Source: an uncultured Pseudomonas sp.
Lineage (GTDB): Bacteria > Pseudomonadota > Gammaproteobacteria > Pseudomonadales > Pseudomonadaceae
Direction: 5' to 3'
NCBI RefSeq assembly: GCF_913774235.1
Contig: NZ_CAJYDW010000017.1
Location: 1-64,000 of the forward strand
DNA: 64,000 nucleotides
Part shown: in pieces, positions 35,302 through 44,582 of the stretch
Position numbering within the stretch: the first letter of the stretch is position 1
Layout of the letters: each line of letters opens with the position of its first letter
The notes under the pieces: model-generated
The model's database searches: none
The model's input: the letters and a program-made list of their open reading frames with translations, nothing else
What the model was told of the DNA's origin: nothing
Program-made: the position numbers and the translations under genes

Positions 35302-35400
35302 ATCGCGGCCATGGGCCGCTCCTACGGATAGGGTGCCGCTCGTGGCCATGGCGGTTCGTCGATGTGACTGCTCCAGGTAGGAGCGGCCCATGGCCGCGAT
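35302..35400. repeat. REP pair between urtD and urtE
   Basis: Left arm 35302-35325 and right arm 35377-35400 match the 24-base REP exactly. The 51-base interior contains another decayed REP-like piece (CGTGGCCATGGCGG). Because it interrupts a cotranscribed pair, it could lower urtE expression or protect the urtD 3' end. Confidence 0.88.
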
Positions 35401-35422
35401 GCGCATTCTCAAGTCTGAAGCG

Positions 35423-36268
35423 TCAGCGCCCCAGGTACACCTCGATCACCTGTTCGTTGGCCTGGACCTGGTCCAGCGAGCCTTCGGCCAGGACGTGGCC
35501 CTGGTGCAGCACGGTGACGTGGTCGGCGATGCTGCCGACGAAGCCCATGTCGTGCTCCACCACCATCAAGGAGTGCTTGGGCACCAGCGACTTGAACAGC
35601 TCGGCGGTGAATTCGGTCTCGGCGTCGGTCATGCCGGCCACGGGTTCGTCGAGCAGCAAGAGTTGCGGCTCCTGCACCAGCAGCATGCCGATCTCGAGGA
35701 ATTGCTTCTGGCCGTGGGAGAGTAGGCCAGCCGTGCGGCCGCGGGAGTCCTGCAGGCGGATGGTGGTGAGCACCTCTTCCAGGCGATCGCGCTGTTCACC
35801 GGCGAGTCGGGCGCGGAGGCTGGCCCAGACCGACTTGTCGGTCTTCTGCGCCAGTTCCAGGTTCTCCCAGACGGTCAGAGCTTCGAACACCGTGGGCTTC
35901 TGGAACTTGCGGCCGATGCCGGCCTGGGCGATCTGCACCGGTTGCAGGCGGGTGAGGTCCAGGGTCTCGCCGAACCAGGCCGTGCCGCGGTCGGGGCGGG
36001 TCTTGCCGGTGATGACGTCCATCATGGTGGTCTTGCCGGCGCCATTGGGGCCGATGATGCAGCGCAATTCGCCGACGCCGATGTAGAGGTTGAGGTCGCG
36101 CAGGGCCTTGAAGCCGTCGAAGCTGACCTCGATGCCTTCCAGGCTGAGGATGGTGCCGTGGCGGGTGTCGAGGCCCTTGCCGGCGCGGTGGCCGAGGCCG
36201 CTGGCTTCGCCACCGATGCCGGGATCGAGCAGCTCGGCGGCCGTGGGGGGAACGGGGGCGGCTTTCAT
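35423..36268 (-). CDS. urtD: Urea ABC transporter ATPase UrtD
   Basis: First ATPase of the urea importer, 281 residues, LivG-like. Walker A is GPNGAGKTTMMDVITGKTRP, the signature LSHGQKQFLEIGMLL and Walker B LLLLDEPVAGMTDAE. An N-terminal extension of about 40 residues (MKAAPVPPTAAELLDPG) precedes the ATPase fold. The ATG at 36268 overlaps the urtC stop by 4 bases. Confidence 0.94.
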   Translation of the reverse strand: MKAAPVPPTAAELLDPGIGGEASGLGHRAGKGLDTRHGTILSLEGIEVSFDGFKALRDLNLYIGVGELRCIIGPNGAGKTTMMDVITGKTRPDRGTAWFGETLDLTRLQPVQIAQAGIGRKFQKPTVFEALTVWENLELAQKTDKSVWASLRARLAGEQRDRLEEVLTTIRLQDSRGRTAGLLSHGQKQFLEIGMLLVQEPQLLLLDEPVAGMTDAETEFTAELFKSLVPKHSLMVVEHDMGFVGSIADHVTVLHQGHVLAEGSLDQVQANEQVIEVYLGR

Positions 36269-37344
36269 GCGTCGCGCTCCTTCTTGATGAGGCCGATCAC
36301 GCCACGCGGCAGGTAGAGGGTGACGACGATGAACAGGGCGCCGAGGAAGAACAGCCAGTACTCGGGAAAGGCCACGGTGAACCAGCTCTTGGCGCCGTTG
36401 ACGATGCCGGCGCCGAGCACCGGGCCGATCAGGCTGCCGCGCCCGCCGAGGGCGACCCAGATGGCGGCCTCGATGGAGTTGGTCGGGGCCATCTCGCTGG
36501 GGTTGATGATGCCCACCTGGGGCACGTAGAGGGCGCCGGCCAGGCCGCAGAGCACCGCCGAGAGCACCCAGACGAACAGCTTGAAGCCACGCGGATCGTA
36601 GCCGCAGAAGGTCACCCGGTTCTCGGCGTCGCGGATCGCCGTGAGGATGCGGCCGAACTTGCTCTGCGCCAGGCGCCAGCCCAGCCAGAGACTGGCCACC
36701 AGCAGCGCCACGGTGAGGGCGAAGAGCACCGCGCGGGTGCCCTGGGCCGCCACCGGAAAGCCCAGCAGAGTGGTGAAGCCGGTGAAGCCGTTGTTGCCGC
36801 CAAAGCCGGTCTCGTTGCGGAAGAACAGCAGCATGCCGGCGAAGGTCAGCGCCTGGGTCATGATGGAGAAATAGACGCCCTTGATCTTCGAGCGGAAGGC
36901 GAAGAAGCCGAATACCAGGGCCAGCAGGCCGGGGGCCAGCACCACCAGACACAGGGCCCAGAGGAAGTGGTCGGTGCCGGCCCAGAACCAGGGATAGCTG
37001 GTCCAGGAGAGGAAGCTCATGAAGGGCGGCAGGCCGTCACCGGCGGCCTGGCGCATCAGGTACATGCCCATGGCGTAGCCGCCCAGGGCGAAGAACAGCC
37101 CGTGGCCGAGGGAGAGCATCCCGGCGTAGCCCCAGACCAGGTCCAGGGCCAGGGCGACGATGGCGTAGCAGAGGATCTTGCCCACCAGGGTCAGGGTGTA
37201 GGCCGAGACCTGCAGGGGGTTGTCGGCCGGCAGCAGGGACAGCAGCGGCAGGGCGATCAGCACGGCGAGGGCCAGGCCGAGCACGGCCAGGCTCAGGCGT
37301 GGACCGACTTTCTGCACGGCGGTGAGGGCGAGTGGCTGGTTCAA
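36265..37344 (-). CDS. urtC: Urea ABC transporter permease UrtC
   Basis: Inner-membrane permease, 359 residues, LivM-like, with about ten spans and the conserved cytoplasmic loop SKFGRILTAIRDAENRVTFCGYDP. It starts with TTG at 37344, which overlaps the TGA of urtB (ATTGA), and the residues after it (MNQPLALTAV) fit the family; no ATG is nearby. Translation is probably coupled to urtB. Confidence 0.92.
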   Translation of the reverse strand: MNQPLALTAVQKVGPRLSLAVLGLALAVLIALPLLSLLPADNPLQVSAYTLTLVGKILCYAIVALALDLVWGYAGMLSLGHGLFFALGGYAMGMYLMRQAAGDGLPPFMSFLSWTSYPWFWAGTDHFLWALCLVVLAPGLLALVFGFFAFRSKIKGVYFSIMTQALTFAGMLLFFRNETGFGGNNGFTGFTTLLGFPVAAQGTRAVLFALTVALLVASLWLGWRLAQSKFGRILTAIRDAENRVTFCGYDPRGFKLFVWVLSAVLCGLAGALYVPQVGIINPSEMAPTNSIEAAIWVALGGRGSLIGPVLGAGIVNGAKSWFTVAFPEYWLFFLGALFIVVTLYLPRGVIGLIKKERDA

Positions 37345-38909
37345 TCGATGACCCTCCCCTTGAGGGCGAACAGGCCCTGGGGCCTTTTCTGGATGAACAG
37401 GATGATCAGGCCGAGGATGAGGATCTTGCCCAGCACGGCGCCGATCTGGGGTTCGAGGATCTTGTTGAGGATGCCCAGGCCGAAGGCCGCCAGCACGCTG
37501 CCGGCCAGTTGGCCGACGCCGCCCAGCACCACCACCAGGAAGGAGTCGATGATGTAGCTCTGGCCGAGGTCGGGGCCGACATTGCCGATCTGCGACAGGG
37601 CCACGCCGCCGAGGCCGGCGATGCCGGAACCGAGGCCGAAGGCGAGCATGTCGATGTGGCCCGTCGGTACGCCGCAGCAGGCGGCCATGTTGCGGTTCTG
37701 GGTCACGGCGCGCACGTTCAGGCCCAGGCGGGTCTTGTTCAGCAGGGTCCAGGTGAGGATCAGCACGAAGACCACGAAGCCCAGGATGATCACCCGGTTC
37801 CAGGGCAGGAGCAGGTTGGGCAGCACCTGGATGCCACCGGACAGCCAGGCCGGGTTGGCCACCTCGACGTTCTGGGCGCCGAACAGCACCCGCACCGCCT
37901 GGATCAGCATCAGGCTGATGCCCCAGGTGGCCAGCAGGGTTTCCAGTGGCCGGCCATAGAGATGGCGGATCACGGTGCGTTCCAGCGCCATGCCGATGGC
38001 GGCGGTGACCAGGAAGGCCACCGGCAGCGCCAGCAACGGATACCAGGCCAGCCACTCGGGGGCCAGACGCTGCAGGGTCAGTTGCACCACGTAGGTGGTG
38101 TAGGCGCCGAGCATCAGCATCTCGCCGTGGGCCATGTTGATGACGCCGAGCAGGCCATAGGTGATGGCCAGGCCCAGGGCGGCCAGCAGCAGGATGGAGC
38201 CCAGCGACAGCCCGGTGAAGGCCTGGCCGAGCAGATCGCCCAGCAGCAGCTTGCGGTCCACCTGGGCAAGGCCGGTGGCGGCGGCCTTGCGGACGTCTTC
38301 GTTGGCTTCCACGGCCGGATCGAGCAGGGCCTGCAGGCGGGTCTTGGCCTGGGGCTCGCCGGATTCGCCGAGCAACCGCACCGCGGCCAGGCGCACGGCG
38401 GGATCGGGATCGGTCAGCTGCAGATTGGCCAGGGCGGCGGCGAGGGCGGCCTTCACGTCCTTGTCGGCCTCGGTCTGCAGACGCTTTTCCAGGAAGGGCC
38501 GTTGCTCGGGCTTGGCCTCCTGGCGCAATGCCTGGGCGGCGGCCAGGCGCTGGGTGGCGTCGCTGGAGAGTAGGCCACCGCTGGCCTGGGCGGCGCCGAT
38601 GAGCACCCGTAGGCGGTTGTTCAGACGGATCTGCTTGGGCGTGCCGGCGGGCGCGGCGGCCTCGCCTTCGGCGGCGGCGAAGGTGTCGCCGGTCTTGTAG
38701 AAGGGGCGCTTGGCGTCATCGACGTAGAGGCGACCGTCCTGCAGTGCCTGAAGCACCGGGAGCTGGGCGGGATCGGGCGCGGCGGCCCAGTCCTGCAGCA
38801 GTTTGGCCTGGTCGCTGGCGCTGACGGCGGCGAGATCGGCGGCGGGGCCGGCCTGGACCGTGCCGGCGAGCAGCAAGAGCAGGGGCAGAAGGAAAAGGCG
38901 TAGGGACAT
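37341..38909 (-). CDS. urtB: Urea ABC transporter permease UrtB with periplasmic N-terminal domain
   Basis: LivH-like permease, 522 residues. A signal peptide (MSLRLFLLPLLLLLAGTVQA) is followed by about 200 residues of HEAT-like helical repeats (LTDPDPAVRLAAVRLLGESG) before the membrane domain begins near residue 230; such extensions are usual for UrtB. The loop TRLGLNVRAVTQNRNMAACC marks the ATPase contact. The ATG at 38909 is used because the frame further upstream is translated repeat DNA. It is 458 bases from urtA. Confidence 0.92.
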   Translation of the reverse strand: MSLRLFLLPLLLLLAGTVQAGPAADLAAVSASDQAKLLQDWAAAPDPAQLPVLQALQDGRLYVDDAKRPFYKTGDTFAAAEGEAAAPAGTPKQIRLNNRLRVLIGAAQASGGLLSSDATQRLAAAQALRQEAKPEQRPFLEKRLQTEADKDVKAALAAALANLQLTDPDPAVRLAAVRLLGESGEPQAKTRLQALLDPAVEANEDVRKAAATGLAQVDRKLLLGDLLGQAFTGLSLGSILLLAALGLAITYGLLGVINMAHGEMLMLGAYTTYVVQLTLQRLAPEWLAWYPLLALPVAFLVTAAIGMALERTVIRHLYGRPLETLLATWGISLMLIQAVRVLFGAQNVEVANPAWLSGGIQVLPNLLLPWNRVIILGFVVFVLILTWTLLNKTRLGLNVRAVTQNRNMAACCGVPTGHIDMLAFGLGSGIAGLGGVALSQIGNVGPDLGQSYIIDSFLVVVLGGVGQLAGSVLAAFGLGILNKILEPQIGAVLGKILILGLIILFIQKRPQGLFALKGRVID

Positions 38910-39367
38910 GCGCGGCCTCGTCGGTGGGTAAAGGCTCCTGCGCGTCGGCTCCCGAGGGAGGGGCGCGCGTGGCCTTGTTTCTGGCGCCGGCGCCCGGCGG
39001 TCTGGCCGGGTGCGCTGGCGGGCCCTCACCCCGGCCCTCTCCCAGAGGGAGAGGGGGAAGAGCGAGGGCTCTGGTATAGCTGGTGCGTCCGCCTTGGCGG
39101 GAAGCATCTTGACCCTTACCCCGGCCCTCTCCCAGGGAGAAGCGGGGGCTCTGGTGTAGCTGGTGCGTCCGGCCTTGGCGGGAAGCGCCTTGGCCCTCAC
39201 CCCAGCCCTTTCCCAGGGGGGAAGGGGGAAGAGCTGTTGGCTTCGGCGCGCCTTTTGCCCTCACCCCAACCCTCTCCCAAGGGGAGAGGGGGTAAGAGCG
39301 GGGTGCCACCTGTCAGGCTTCGCTCCCCTCTCCCTGGGGGAGAGGGGCCGGGGGTGAGGGCTGACCG
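38910..39367. repeat. Spacer with five GC-rich palindromic repeats (urtA-urtB)
   Basis: About five copies of the CCCTCACCCC-x-CCCTCTCCC palindrome (around 39007-39060, 39117-39150, 39196-39232, 39260-39300 and 39327-39361) fill the gap between urtA and urtB. They are joined by a repeated GTGTAGCTGGTGCGTCCG-like linker. Short open frames here are only repeat translations. The hairpins could attenuate urtB-E relative to urtA, which is needed in larger amount. Confidence 0.8.
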
Positions 39368-40642
39368 TTACTTGCCGCTCTTCACCGGTTCGTCGGACTT
39401 CTTGTCGTTGCCGGGGATGTAGGGGCTCCAGGGCTGGGCGCGGACCGGACCCTGGGTTTGCCAGACGACGTTGAACTGACCGTCTTCCTGGACCTCGCCG
39501 ATCATCACCGGCTTGTGCAGGTGATGGTTCTTCTCGTCCATCTTCACGGTGTAGCCGTCCGGCGCGGCGAAGGTCTGGCCGGCCATGGCCACGCGCACCT
39601 TGTCGACGTCGGTGCTGCCGGCCTTTTCCACCGCCTGGGCCCACATGTGGATGCCGATGTAGGTGGCTTCCATGGGGTCGTTGGTCACGGCGGTCTGGTA
39701 GTTGGGCAGGTTCTTGGCCTTGGCGTAGGCCTTCCAGGCCTCGACGAACTTCTTGTTGACCGGGTTATCCAGCGACTCGAAGTAGTTCCAGGCGGCCAAC
39801 TGGCCCACCAGCGGCTTGGTGTCGATGCCGCGCAGTTCTTCCTCGCCCACCGAGAAGGCCACCACGGGTACGTCGGTGGCCTTCAGGCCCTGGTTGCCCA
39901 GCTCCTTGTAGAAGGGCACGTTGGAGTCGCCGTTGATGGTGGAGACCACCGCGGTCTTGCCGCCGGCGGAGAACTTCTTGATGTTGGCGACGATGGTCTG
40001 GTAGTCGCTGTGGCCGAAGGGGGTGTAGACCTCTTCGATATCCTTGTCCTGGATGCCCTTGCTGTGCAGGAAGGATCTCAGGATCTTGTTGGTGGTGCGC
40101 GGGTACACGTAGTCGGTACCCAGCAGGAAGAAGCGCTTGGCGCCGCCGCCTTCTTCGCTCAGCAGGTACTCCACCGCCGGGATGGCCTGCTGGTTCGGCG
40201 CCGCGCCGGTGTAGAAGACGTTGGGCGACATCTCTTCGCCTTCGTACTGCACCGGGTAGAACAGCAGACCGTTGAGTTCCTCGAAGACCGGCAGGACCGA
40301 CTTGCGCGACACCGAGGTCCAGCAGCCGAAGGTGACGGCGACCTTGTCCTGGGTCAGCAGTTGGCGGCCCTTCTCGGCGAACAGCGGCCAGTTGGAGGCC
40401 GGGTCGACCACCACGGGTTCGAGTTTCTTGCCCAGGACCCCGCCCTTGGCGTTGATCTCGTCGATGGTCATCAGCGCCATGTCCTTGAGCGAGGTCTCGG
40501 AGATGGCCATGGTGCCGGAGAGCGAATGCAGGATGCCGACCTTGATGGTGTCCGCGGCGTGAGCGGCGCTCCAGGGAAACAGGCCGCTCATGAGCAGGGC
40601 GCTGGCGGCGAGGGTGGTCTTCAGTAGGGGGCGGCGCTTCAT
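39368..40642 (-). CDS. urtA: Urea ABC transporter substrate-binding protein UrtA
   Basis: Periplasmic urea receptor, 424 residues. The signal peptide (about 1-29) starts MKRRPLLKTTLAASALLMSG with a basic n-region. The type I binding fold then begins DTIKVGILHSLSGTMAISE; later NVFYTGAAPNQQAIPAVEYL and HLHKPVMIGEVQ are characteristic of UrtA. It is the first gene of the minus-strand urt series and diverges from the dehydrogenase gene at 40986. Nitrogen control through NtrC is expected from the family, but no convincing sigma-54 site was found. Confidence 0.94.
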   Translation of the reverse strand: MKRRPLLKTTLAASALLMSGLFPWSAAHAADTIKVGILHSLSGTMAISETSLKDMALMTIDEINAKGGVLGKKLEPVVVDPASNWPLFAEKGRQLLTQDKVAVTFGCWTSVSRKSVLPVFEELNGLLFYPVQYEGEEMSPNVFYTGAAPNQQAIPAVEYLLSEEGGGAKRFFLLGTDYVYPRTTNKILRSFLHSKGIQDKDIEEVYTPFGHSDYQTIVANIKKFSAGGKTAVVSTINGDSNVPFYKELGNQGLKATDVPVVAFSVGEEELRGIDTKPLVGQLAAWNYFESLDNPVNKKFVEAWKAYAKAKNLPNYQTAVTNDPMEATYIGIHMWAQAVEKAGSTDVDKVRVAMAGQTFAAPDGYTVKMDEKNHHLHKPVMIGEVQEDGQFNVVWQTQGPVRAQPWSPYIPGNDKKSDEPVKSGK

Positions 40643-40985
40643 GCGAATGGCTCCTGGCGACGTGCGCTGTTGTTGGGCTGGGCTCGGGGCCCGGCAGACG
40701 CCATTTCAGGATTTGTGCCAGCGGGCGGGCGACCGCGCGGTGGCTAGTGACGGCTGGCCTGACCGGTCGTTCAGGAATGGTCGCATGCACTGATTTGGGG
40801 CTGCGCGATGCACGCTGATCGGGCTTTGCACGGTACTGGTGCCGAGGGCAGATCCGTTGCCTTTCGCGCAACACGAAAGACCGAATGCCGTATTGGTGGT
40901 GATGCCTGGGGCCTCCCATACTCGATCGCAAGGGCTGGCCAGCGGGCCGGTCGACCGTCATCCGCGAAGAGAGGAAGAACAAGGC
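40643..40985. other. Divergent spacer between urtA and the dehydrogenase gene
   Basis: 343 bases with no supported gene. It must hold promoters for both directions. On the minus strand TGGCAC occurs at about 40715-40720, but the matching -12 element is poor, so a sigma-54 promoter is not called. A TTTCGCGCAACACGAAAG partial palindrome (about 40861-40878) could be a protein site. No riboswitch fold was recognised. Confidence 0.4.
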
Positions 40986-41876
40986 ATGGGCAGTCAGGTC
41001 GGGGTAATCGGACTCGGAAACATGGGCGGCAACATGGCGATCACCCTGGCGCGCAAGGGCATACCGGTCATCGGGCTGGACCCGTCCAGTGCGGCCTGCG
41101 AGCGGGTCGCCGCCCAGGGTGTGGCCGTCGCCGGTGATCTGGCCGCCCTGGCCGCCAGCAGCGACGTCATCGTGCTGTCGCTACCCAAGGCCGAGCATGT
41201 CGAGGCCGTGTGCCTGGGCGAGGCGGGGCTGGTCGGTCGCGTGCGGCCGGGTACCGTGGTGGTCGACACCACCACTTCTACCCCCGAAACCAGTCGCCGG
41301 GTGGCGGCGGCCTTCGCCGAGGTGGGCGCCGACTTCCTCGATGCCCCGGTCTCCGGCGGCCCCGCCGGTGCCGCGGCCGGCACCATGACCATGGTCATCG
41401 GCGGTAGCGAGGCGGCCCTGGCCAAGGCGCTGCCGGCGCTGGAAGCCATGAGCGCGACCCGCGTGCACGTCGGTACCGTGGGCGCCGGCAACATCGCCAA
41501 GATCGCCAACAACCTGCTGGCCGCGGCGCACCTGATCACCACCGCCGAGGCGGTGACCATGGCCGCCCGCGCTGGCGTCGCCCCGGAAAAGCTGATCGAA
41601 GGCATCAACGCCGGCTCCGGGCGCAGCGCCGCCAGCCAGGCCATGTTCCCCACCTGGGTGCTGAACAAGGCCTACAACTCCGGCTTCACCATGGGCCTGA
41701 TGCGCAAGGACGTGGGCCTGGCCCGCGACCTCATCGCCGAACTCGGCCTCGACCTGCCGCTGGCCGCGGCCACCGCCCAGGCCTGGGCGGCGAGTGCCGA
41801 GACCCTGGCCGATGGCGAGGATTTCTGCGCCATCGCGCGACGCACCAGCGAAGACCTGTTCGGTAAGGGGGAATGA
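40986..41876 (+). CDS. 3-hydroxyisobutyrate-dehydrogenase-family oxidoreductase
   Basis: NAD(P)-dependent beta-hydroxyacid dehydrogenase, 296 residues. The nucleotide loop VGVIGLGNMGGNMA is N-terminal, the substrate-binding DAPVSGGPAGAAAGTMTMVIGG follows, and the catalytic Lys lies in GAGNIAKIANNLLAAAH. The true substrate (3-hydroxyisobutyrate, tartronate semialdehyde, L-threonate or another) cannot be set by sequence alone. The ATG at 40986 has an AGAGGAA site; the upstream ATG at 40839 lies in spacer. Its stop nearly abuts the aldehyde dehydrogenase start. Confidence 0.85.
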   Translation: MGSQVGVIGLGNMGGNMAITLARKGIPVIGLDPSSAACERVAAQGVAVAGDLAALAASSDVIVLSLPKAEHVEAVCLGEAGLVGRVRPGTVVVDTTTSTPETSRRVAAAFAEVGADFLDAPVSGGPAGAAAGTMTMVIGGSEAALAKALPALEAMSATRVHVGTVGAGNIAKIANNLLAAAHLITTAEAVTMAARAGVAPEKLIEGINAGSGRSAASQAMFPTWVLNKAYNSGFTMGLMRKDVGLARDLIAELGLDLPLAAATAQAWAASAETLADGEDFCAIARRTSEDLFGKGE

Positions 41877-41878
41877 TC

Positions 41879-43396
41879 ATGATGAATGCCAAGGCTCTGG
41901 AATTGCTCAAGCCCTTCTGGGGCGACCGCCAGCAGGTCGCCAGCTACGTGGACGGCGAATTCGTCGAAGGCAGCGGCGAGCAGGTCAACGTCCGCAACGC
42001 CCATGACGACAGCCTCGCCTACAGCTACCCCGATGCCGACCTGGCCGTGGTCGAGCGCGCCGATGCCGCCGCCCGCCGGGCGCGCGAGGAGTGGCGCGCC
42101 CTGACCGCCCAGGCGCGCGGACGCATCATCTACAAGGTAGGCGCCCTGATCCGCGAAGAGGCCGAGGCCCTGGCGCAGCTGGAATCCCTGACCGCCAACA
42201 AGCCGATCCGCGATGCGCGCGTCGAGGTGCTCAAGGTCGCCGAGATGTTCGAGTACTACGCCGGCTGGGCCGACAAGCTGCACGGCGAAGTCATCCCGGT
42301 ACCCACCAGCCACCTCAACTACGTGACCTACGAACCCCTAGGCACGGTGCTGCAGATCACCCCCTGGAACGCGCCGATCTTCACCGGTGGCTGGCAGATC
42401 GCCCCGGCCATCACCGCCGGCAATGCGGTGATCCTCAAGCCCTCCGAACTGACCCCGGTGACCTCGCTGCTGCTCGGCGTGCTGGTGGAACGCGCCGGCG
42501 CGCCCAAGGGCCTGGTCAACGTCCTCGCCGGCCAGGGCCATACCGTGGGCCAGCAGGTGATCGCCCACGCCGACATCCGCAAGGTGGTCTTCGTCGGCTC
42601 GCCGGCCACCGGCCGTCACATCGCCGCCGCCGCGGCCCAGCGCTGCATCCCGGTGGTGCTGGAGCTGGGCGGCAAGTCGGCCAACATCGTCTTCGAGGAT
42701 GCCGACCTGGACCTGGCCGTACGAGGCGCCCAGGCGGCGATCTTCTCCGGCGCCGGCCAGAGTTGCGTCTCCGGTTCGCGCCTGCTGGTGCAGGAGTCCA
42801 TCTACGAGCGCTTCATCCAGGCGGTGGCCCGTGCCGCCAGCCAATTCAAGGTCGGTGACCCGAGCGATCCAGAGACCCAGATCGGCCCGATTCACAATGC
42901 CAAGCAATTCGCCCACGTGCGCCGGATGGTGGAAGGTGCCCTGGGCGAGGGCGCCCGGCACGTGGCCAATGGCGTCGAGCCGCTGCCGGCCGGCACCGGT
43001 TACTACGTCAATCCCACCGTGCTGGCCGGTCACAACGGCCTGGCCTGCGCCCAGGAAGAGATCTTCGGGCCGGTGGTGGTGGCCATTCCCTTCAAGGACG
43101 AGGCCGACGCCATCCGCATCGCCAACGACAGTCGCTTCGGTCTCGCTGGTGCGGTCTGGACCCGTGACGTCGGTCGCGCCCACCGGGTGGCCCGCGGCGT
43201 GCGCGCCGGTACCTTCTGGGTCAACGGCTACAAGACCATCCACGTCAGCTCGCCCTTCGGTGGCTATGGCGAGAGCGGCTATGGCCGTTCCTCCGGCCTC
43301 GACGCCCTGCGCGAATACAGCGAGGTGAAGAGCGTCTGGGTGGAGACCGCTGCGGTGCCCGCCGCGGGCTTCGGCTATGGCGCCAGCTTGGAGTAA
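41879..43396 (+). CDS. NAD(P)-dependent aldehyde dehydrogenase
   Basis: Oxidises an aldehyde to the acid; 505 residues. The catalytic Glu is in LELGGKSANIVFED and the catalytic Cys in GAGQSCVSGSRLL; FVGSPATGRHIA is the cofactor loop. Three ATGs (41873, 41879, 41882) compete. The first leaves no room after AAGGGGGA, so 41879 is chosen; 41882 is equally possible. It probably acts on the product or precursor of the preceding dehydrogenase. The specific substrate is unknown. Confidence 0.87.
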   Translation: MMNAKALELLKPFWGDRQQVASYVDGEFVEGSGEQVNVRNAHDDSLAYSYPDADLAVVERADAAARRAREEWRALTAQARGRIIYKVGALIREEAEALAQLESLTANKPIRDARVEVLKVAEMFEYYAGWADKLHGEVIPVPTSHLNYVTYEPLGTVLQITPWNAPIFTGGWQIAPAITAGNAVILKPSELTPVTSLLLGVLVERAGAPKGLVNVLAGQGHTVGQQVIAHADIRKVVFVGSPATGRHIAAAAAQRCIPVVLELGGKSANIVFEDADLDLAVRGAQAAIFSGAGQSCVSGSRLLVQESIYERFIQAVARAASQFKVGDPSDPETQIGPIHNAKQFAHVRRMVEGALGEGARHVANGVEPLPAGTGYYVNPTVLAGHNGLACAQEEIFGPVVVAIPFKDEADAIRIANDSRFGLAGAVWTRDVGRAHRVARGVRAGTFWVNGYKTIHVSSPFGGYGESGYGRSSGLDALREYSEVKSVWVETAAVPAAGFGYGASLE

Positions 43397-43399
43397 CGG

Positions 43400-44554
43400 A
43401 TGACCATTCACCAATCCCTGCTGGACGATGCCCGCAGCTGGCGGCGCGACTTCCACGCCCATCCTGAACTGGGCTTCGCCGAGCACCGCACCGCGGCGCG
43501 GGTAGCCGAACTGCTGGAAGGTTTCGGCCTGGAGGTCCATCGCGGCCTCGGCGGCACCGGGGTGGTCGGGGTGCTGCGCCACGGCGAGGGTCCGAGCCTG
43601 GGGCTGCGCGCCGACATGGACGCCCTGCCGATGCAGGAGGTGGGGGACGTCCCCCATCGGTCCACCGCGGCCGGACGTATGCACGCCTGTGGCCATGACG
43701 GCCATACCGCCATCCTGCTGGCCACGGCCCGCCATCTGAGCGAAAACCGTGACTTCCGCGGCACCCTCTATTTCGTCTTCCAGCCCGCCGAGGAAAATCT
43801 CGGCGGCGCCCAGCGGATGATCGAGGACGGCCTGTTCGAGCGCTTTCCGATGGACGCCATCTACGGCCTGCACAACTGGCCGGGACTGCCGGCCGGCCAG
43901 GTGGTGGTCAATCCGGGGGCCATGATGGCCTCGCTGGACACCTTCGCCATCACCCTGACCGGCAAGGGCTGCCACGCGGCCATGCCCGAGCGCGGCCGCG
44001 ATCCCATCGTTGCCGCCGCGGACCTGATCCTGCAGCTGCAGACCATCGTCGCCCGGCGGATCTCGCCGCTGGCGTCCGCAGTGGTCAGCGTGACCATGAT
44101 GGAGGCGGGGGAGGCGATCAATGTCATTCCCGAGGTGGCGCGACTCAGGGGGACGGTGCGCTGCCTGGATGGCGCGGTGCGCGCCGAGGTCGAGCGGCTG
44201 ATCGGCGAGATCGTCGCCCAGGCGCCGCTGGCCCAGGGCGTGCGCGGCGAGCTGGAATTCACCCGGGGCTACCCGGTGACCCAGAATCATCCCGCCCAGG
44301 CGGCGCGGGTGCGGAAGGCGGCGGTGAAGGCCTTTGGGGCCGAACGGGTCAGCGACGGGGTACCGCCGTCCATGGCCTCCGAGGACTTCGCCTTCATGCT
44401 GGCAGCACGTCCCGGGGCCTATCTCTGGCTGGGCGTCGACGGCGCCCAGCCCTCGGCGCCGCTGCACAACCCGGCCTATGACTTCAACGACGCCATCATC
44501 GAGCCGGCGGTCAGGCTGTGGGCGGAGCTGGTGCGGCAGGAGTTGCCGGCCTAA
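43400..44554 (+). CDS. M20-family amidohydrolase (hippurate-hydrolase type)
   Basis: Metal-dependent hydrolase that releases an amino acid from an N-acyl or similar amide; 384 residues. Metal-site motifs: HAHPELGFAEHRTA, GLRADMDALPMQE, HACGHDGHTAILLATA, FQPAEENLGGAQRMIEDG and, for the dimer domain, GKGCHAAMPERGRDP. It starts 4 bases after the aldehyde dehydrogenase. The DUF3100 transporter nearby may bring in its substrate. After the stop, a perfect GCTGAGCGCTCAGC palindrome marks convergence with the LysR gene. Confidence 0.87.
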   Translation: MTIHQSLLDDARSWRRDFHAHPELGFAEHRTAARVAELLEGFGLEVHRGLGGTGVVGVLRHGEGPSLGLRADMDALPMQEVGDVPHRSTAAGRMHACGHDGHTAILLATARHLSENRDFRGTLYFVFQPAEENLGGAQRMIEDGLFERFPMDAIYGLHNWPGLPAGQVVVNPGAMMASLDTFAITLTGKGCHAAMPERGRDPIVAAADLILQLQTIVARRISPLASAVVSVTMMEAGEAINVIPEVARLRGTVRCLDGAVRAEVERLIGEIVAQAPLAQGVRGELEFTRGYPVTQNHPAQAARVRKAAVKAFGAERVSDGVPPSMASEDFAFMLAARPGAYLWLGVDGAQPSAPLHNPAYDFNDAIIEPAVRLWAELVRQELPA

Positions 44555-44582
44555 AAACCCTTGCAACGGGTCCGCTGAGCGC

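Noticed and set aside
38910-39367. Short coding frames with LSPRERG / LTPALSQGGRG phrases in the repeat spacers
   Set aside because: These are translations of the GC-rich palindromes and recur in all three repeat clusters; they are not proteins.
40643-40985. Sigma-54 promoter or guanidine riboswitch upstream of urtA
   Set aside because: TGGCAC occurs on the minus strand near 40715, but the spaced -12 element reads CTGA instead of TTGC. No guanidine-I core (paired ACGR motifs) was seen. A position-weight search for sigma-54 sites would decide.
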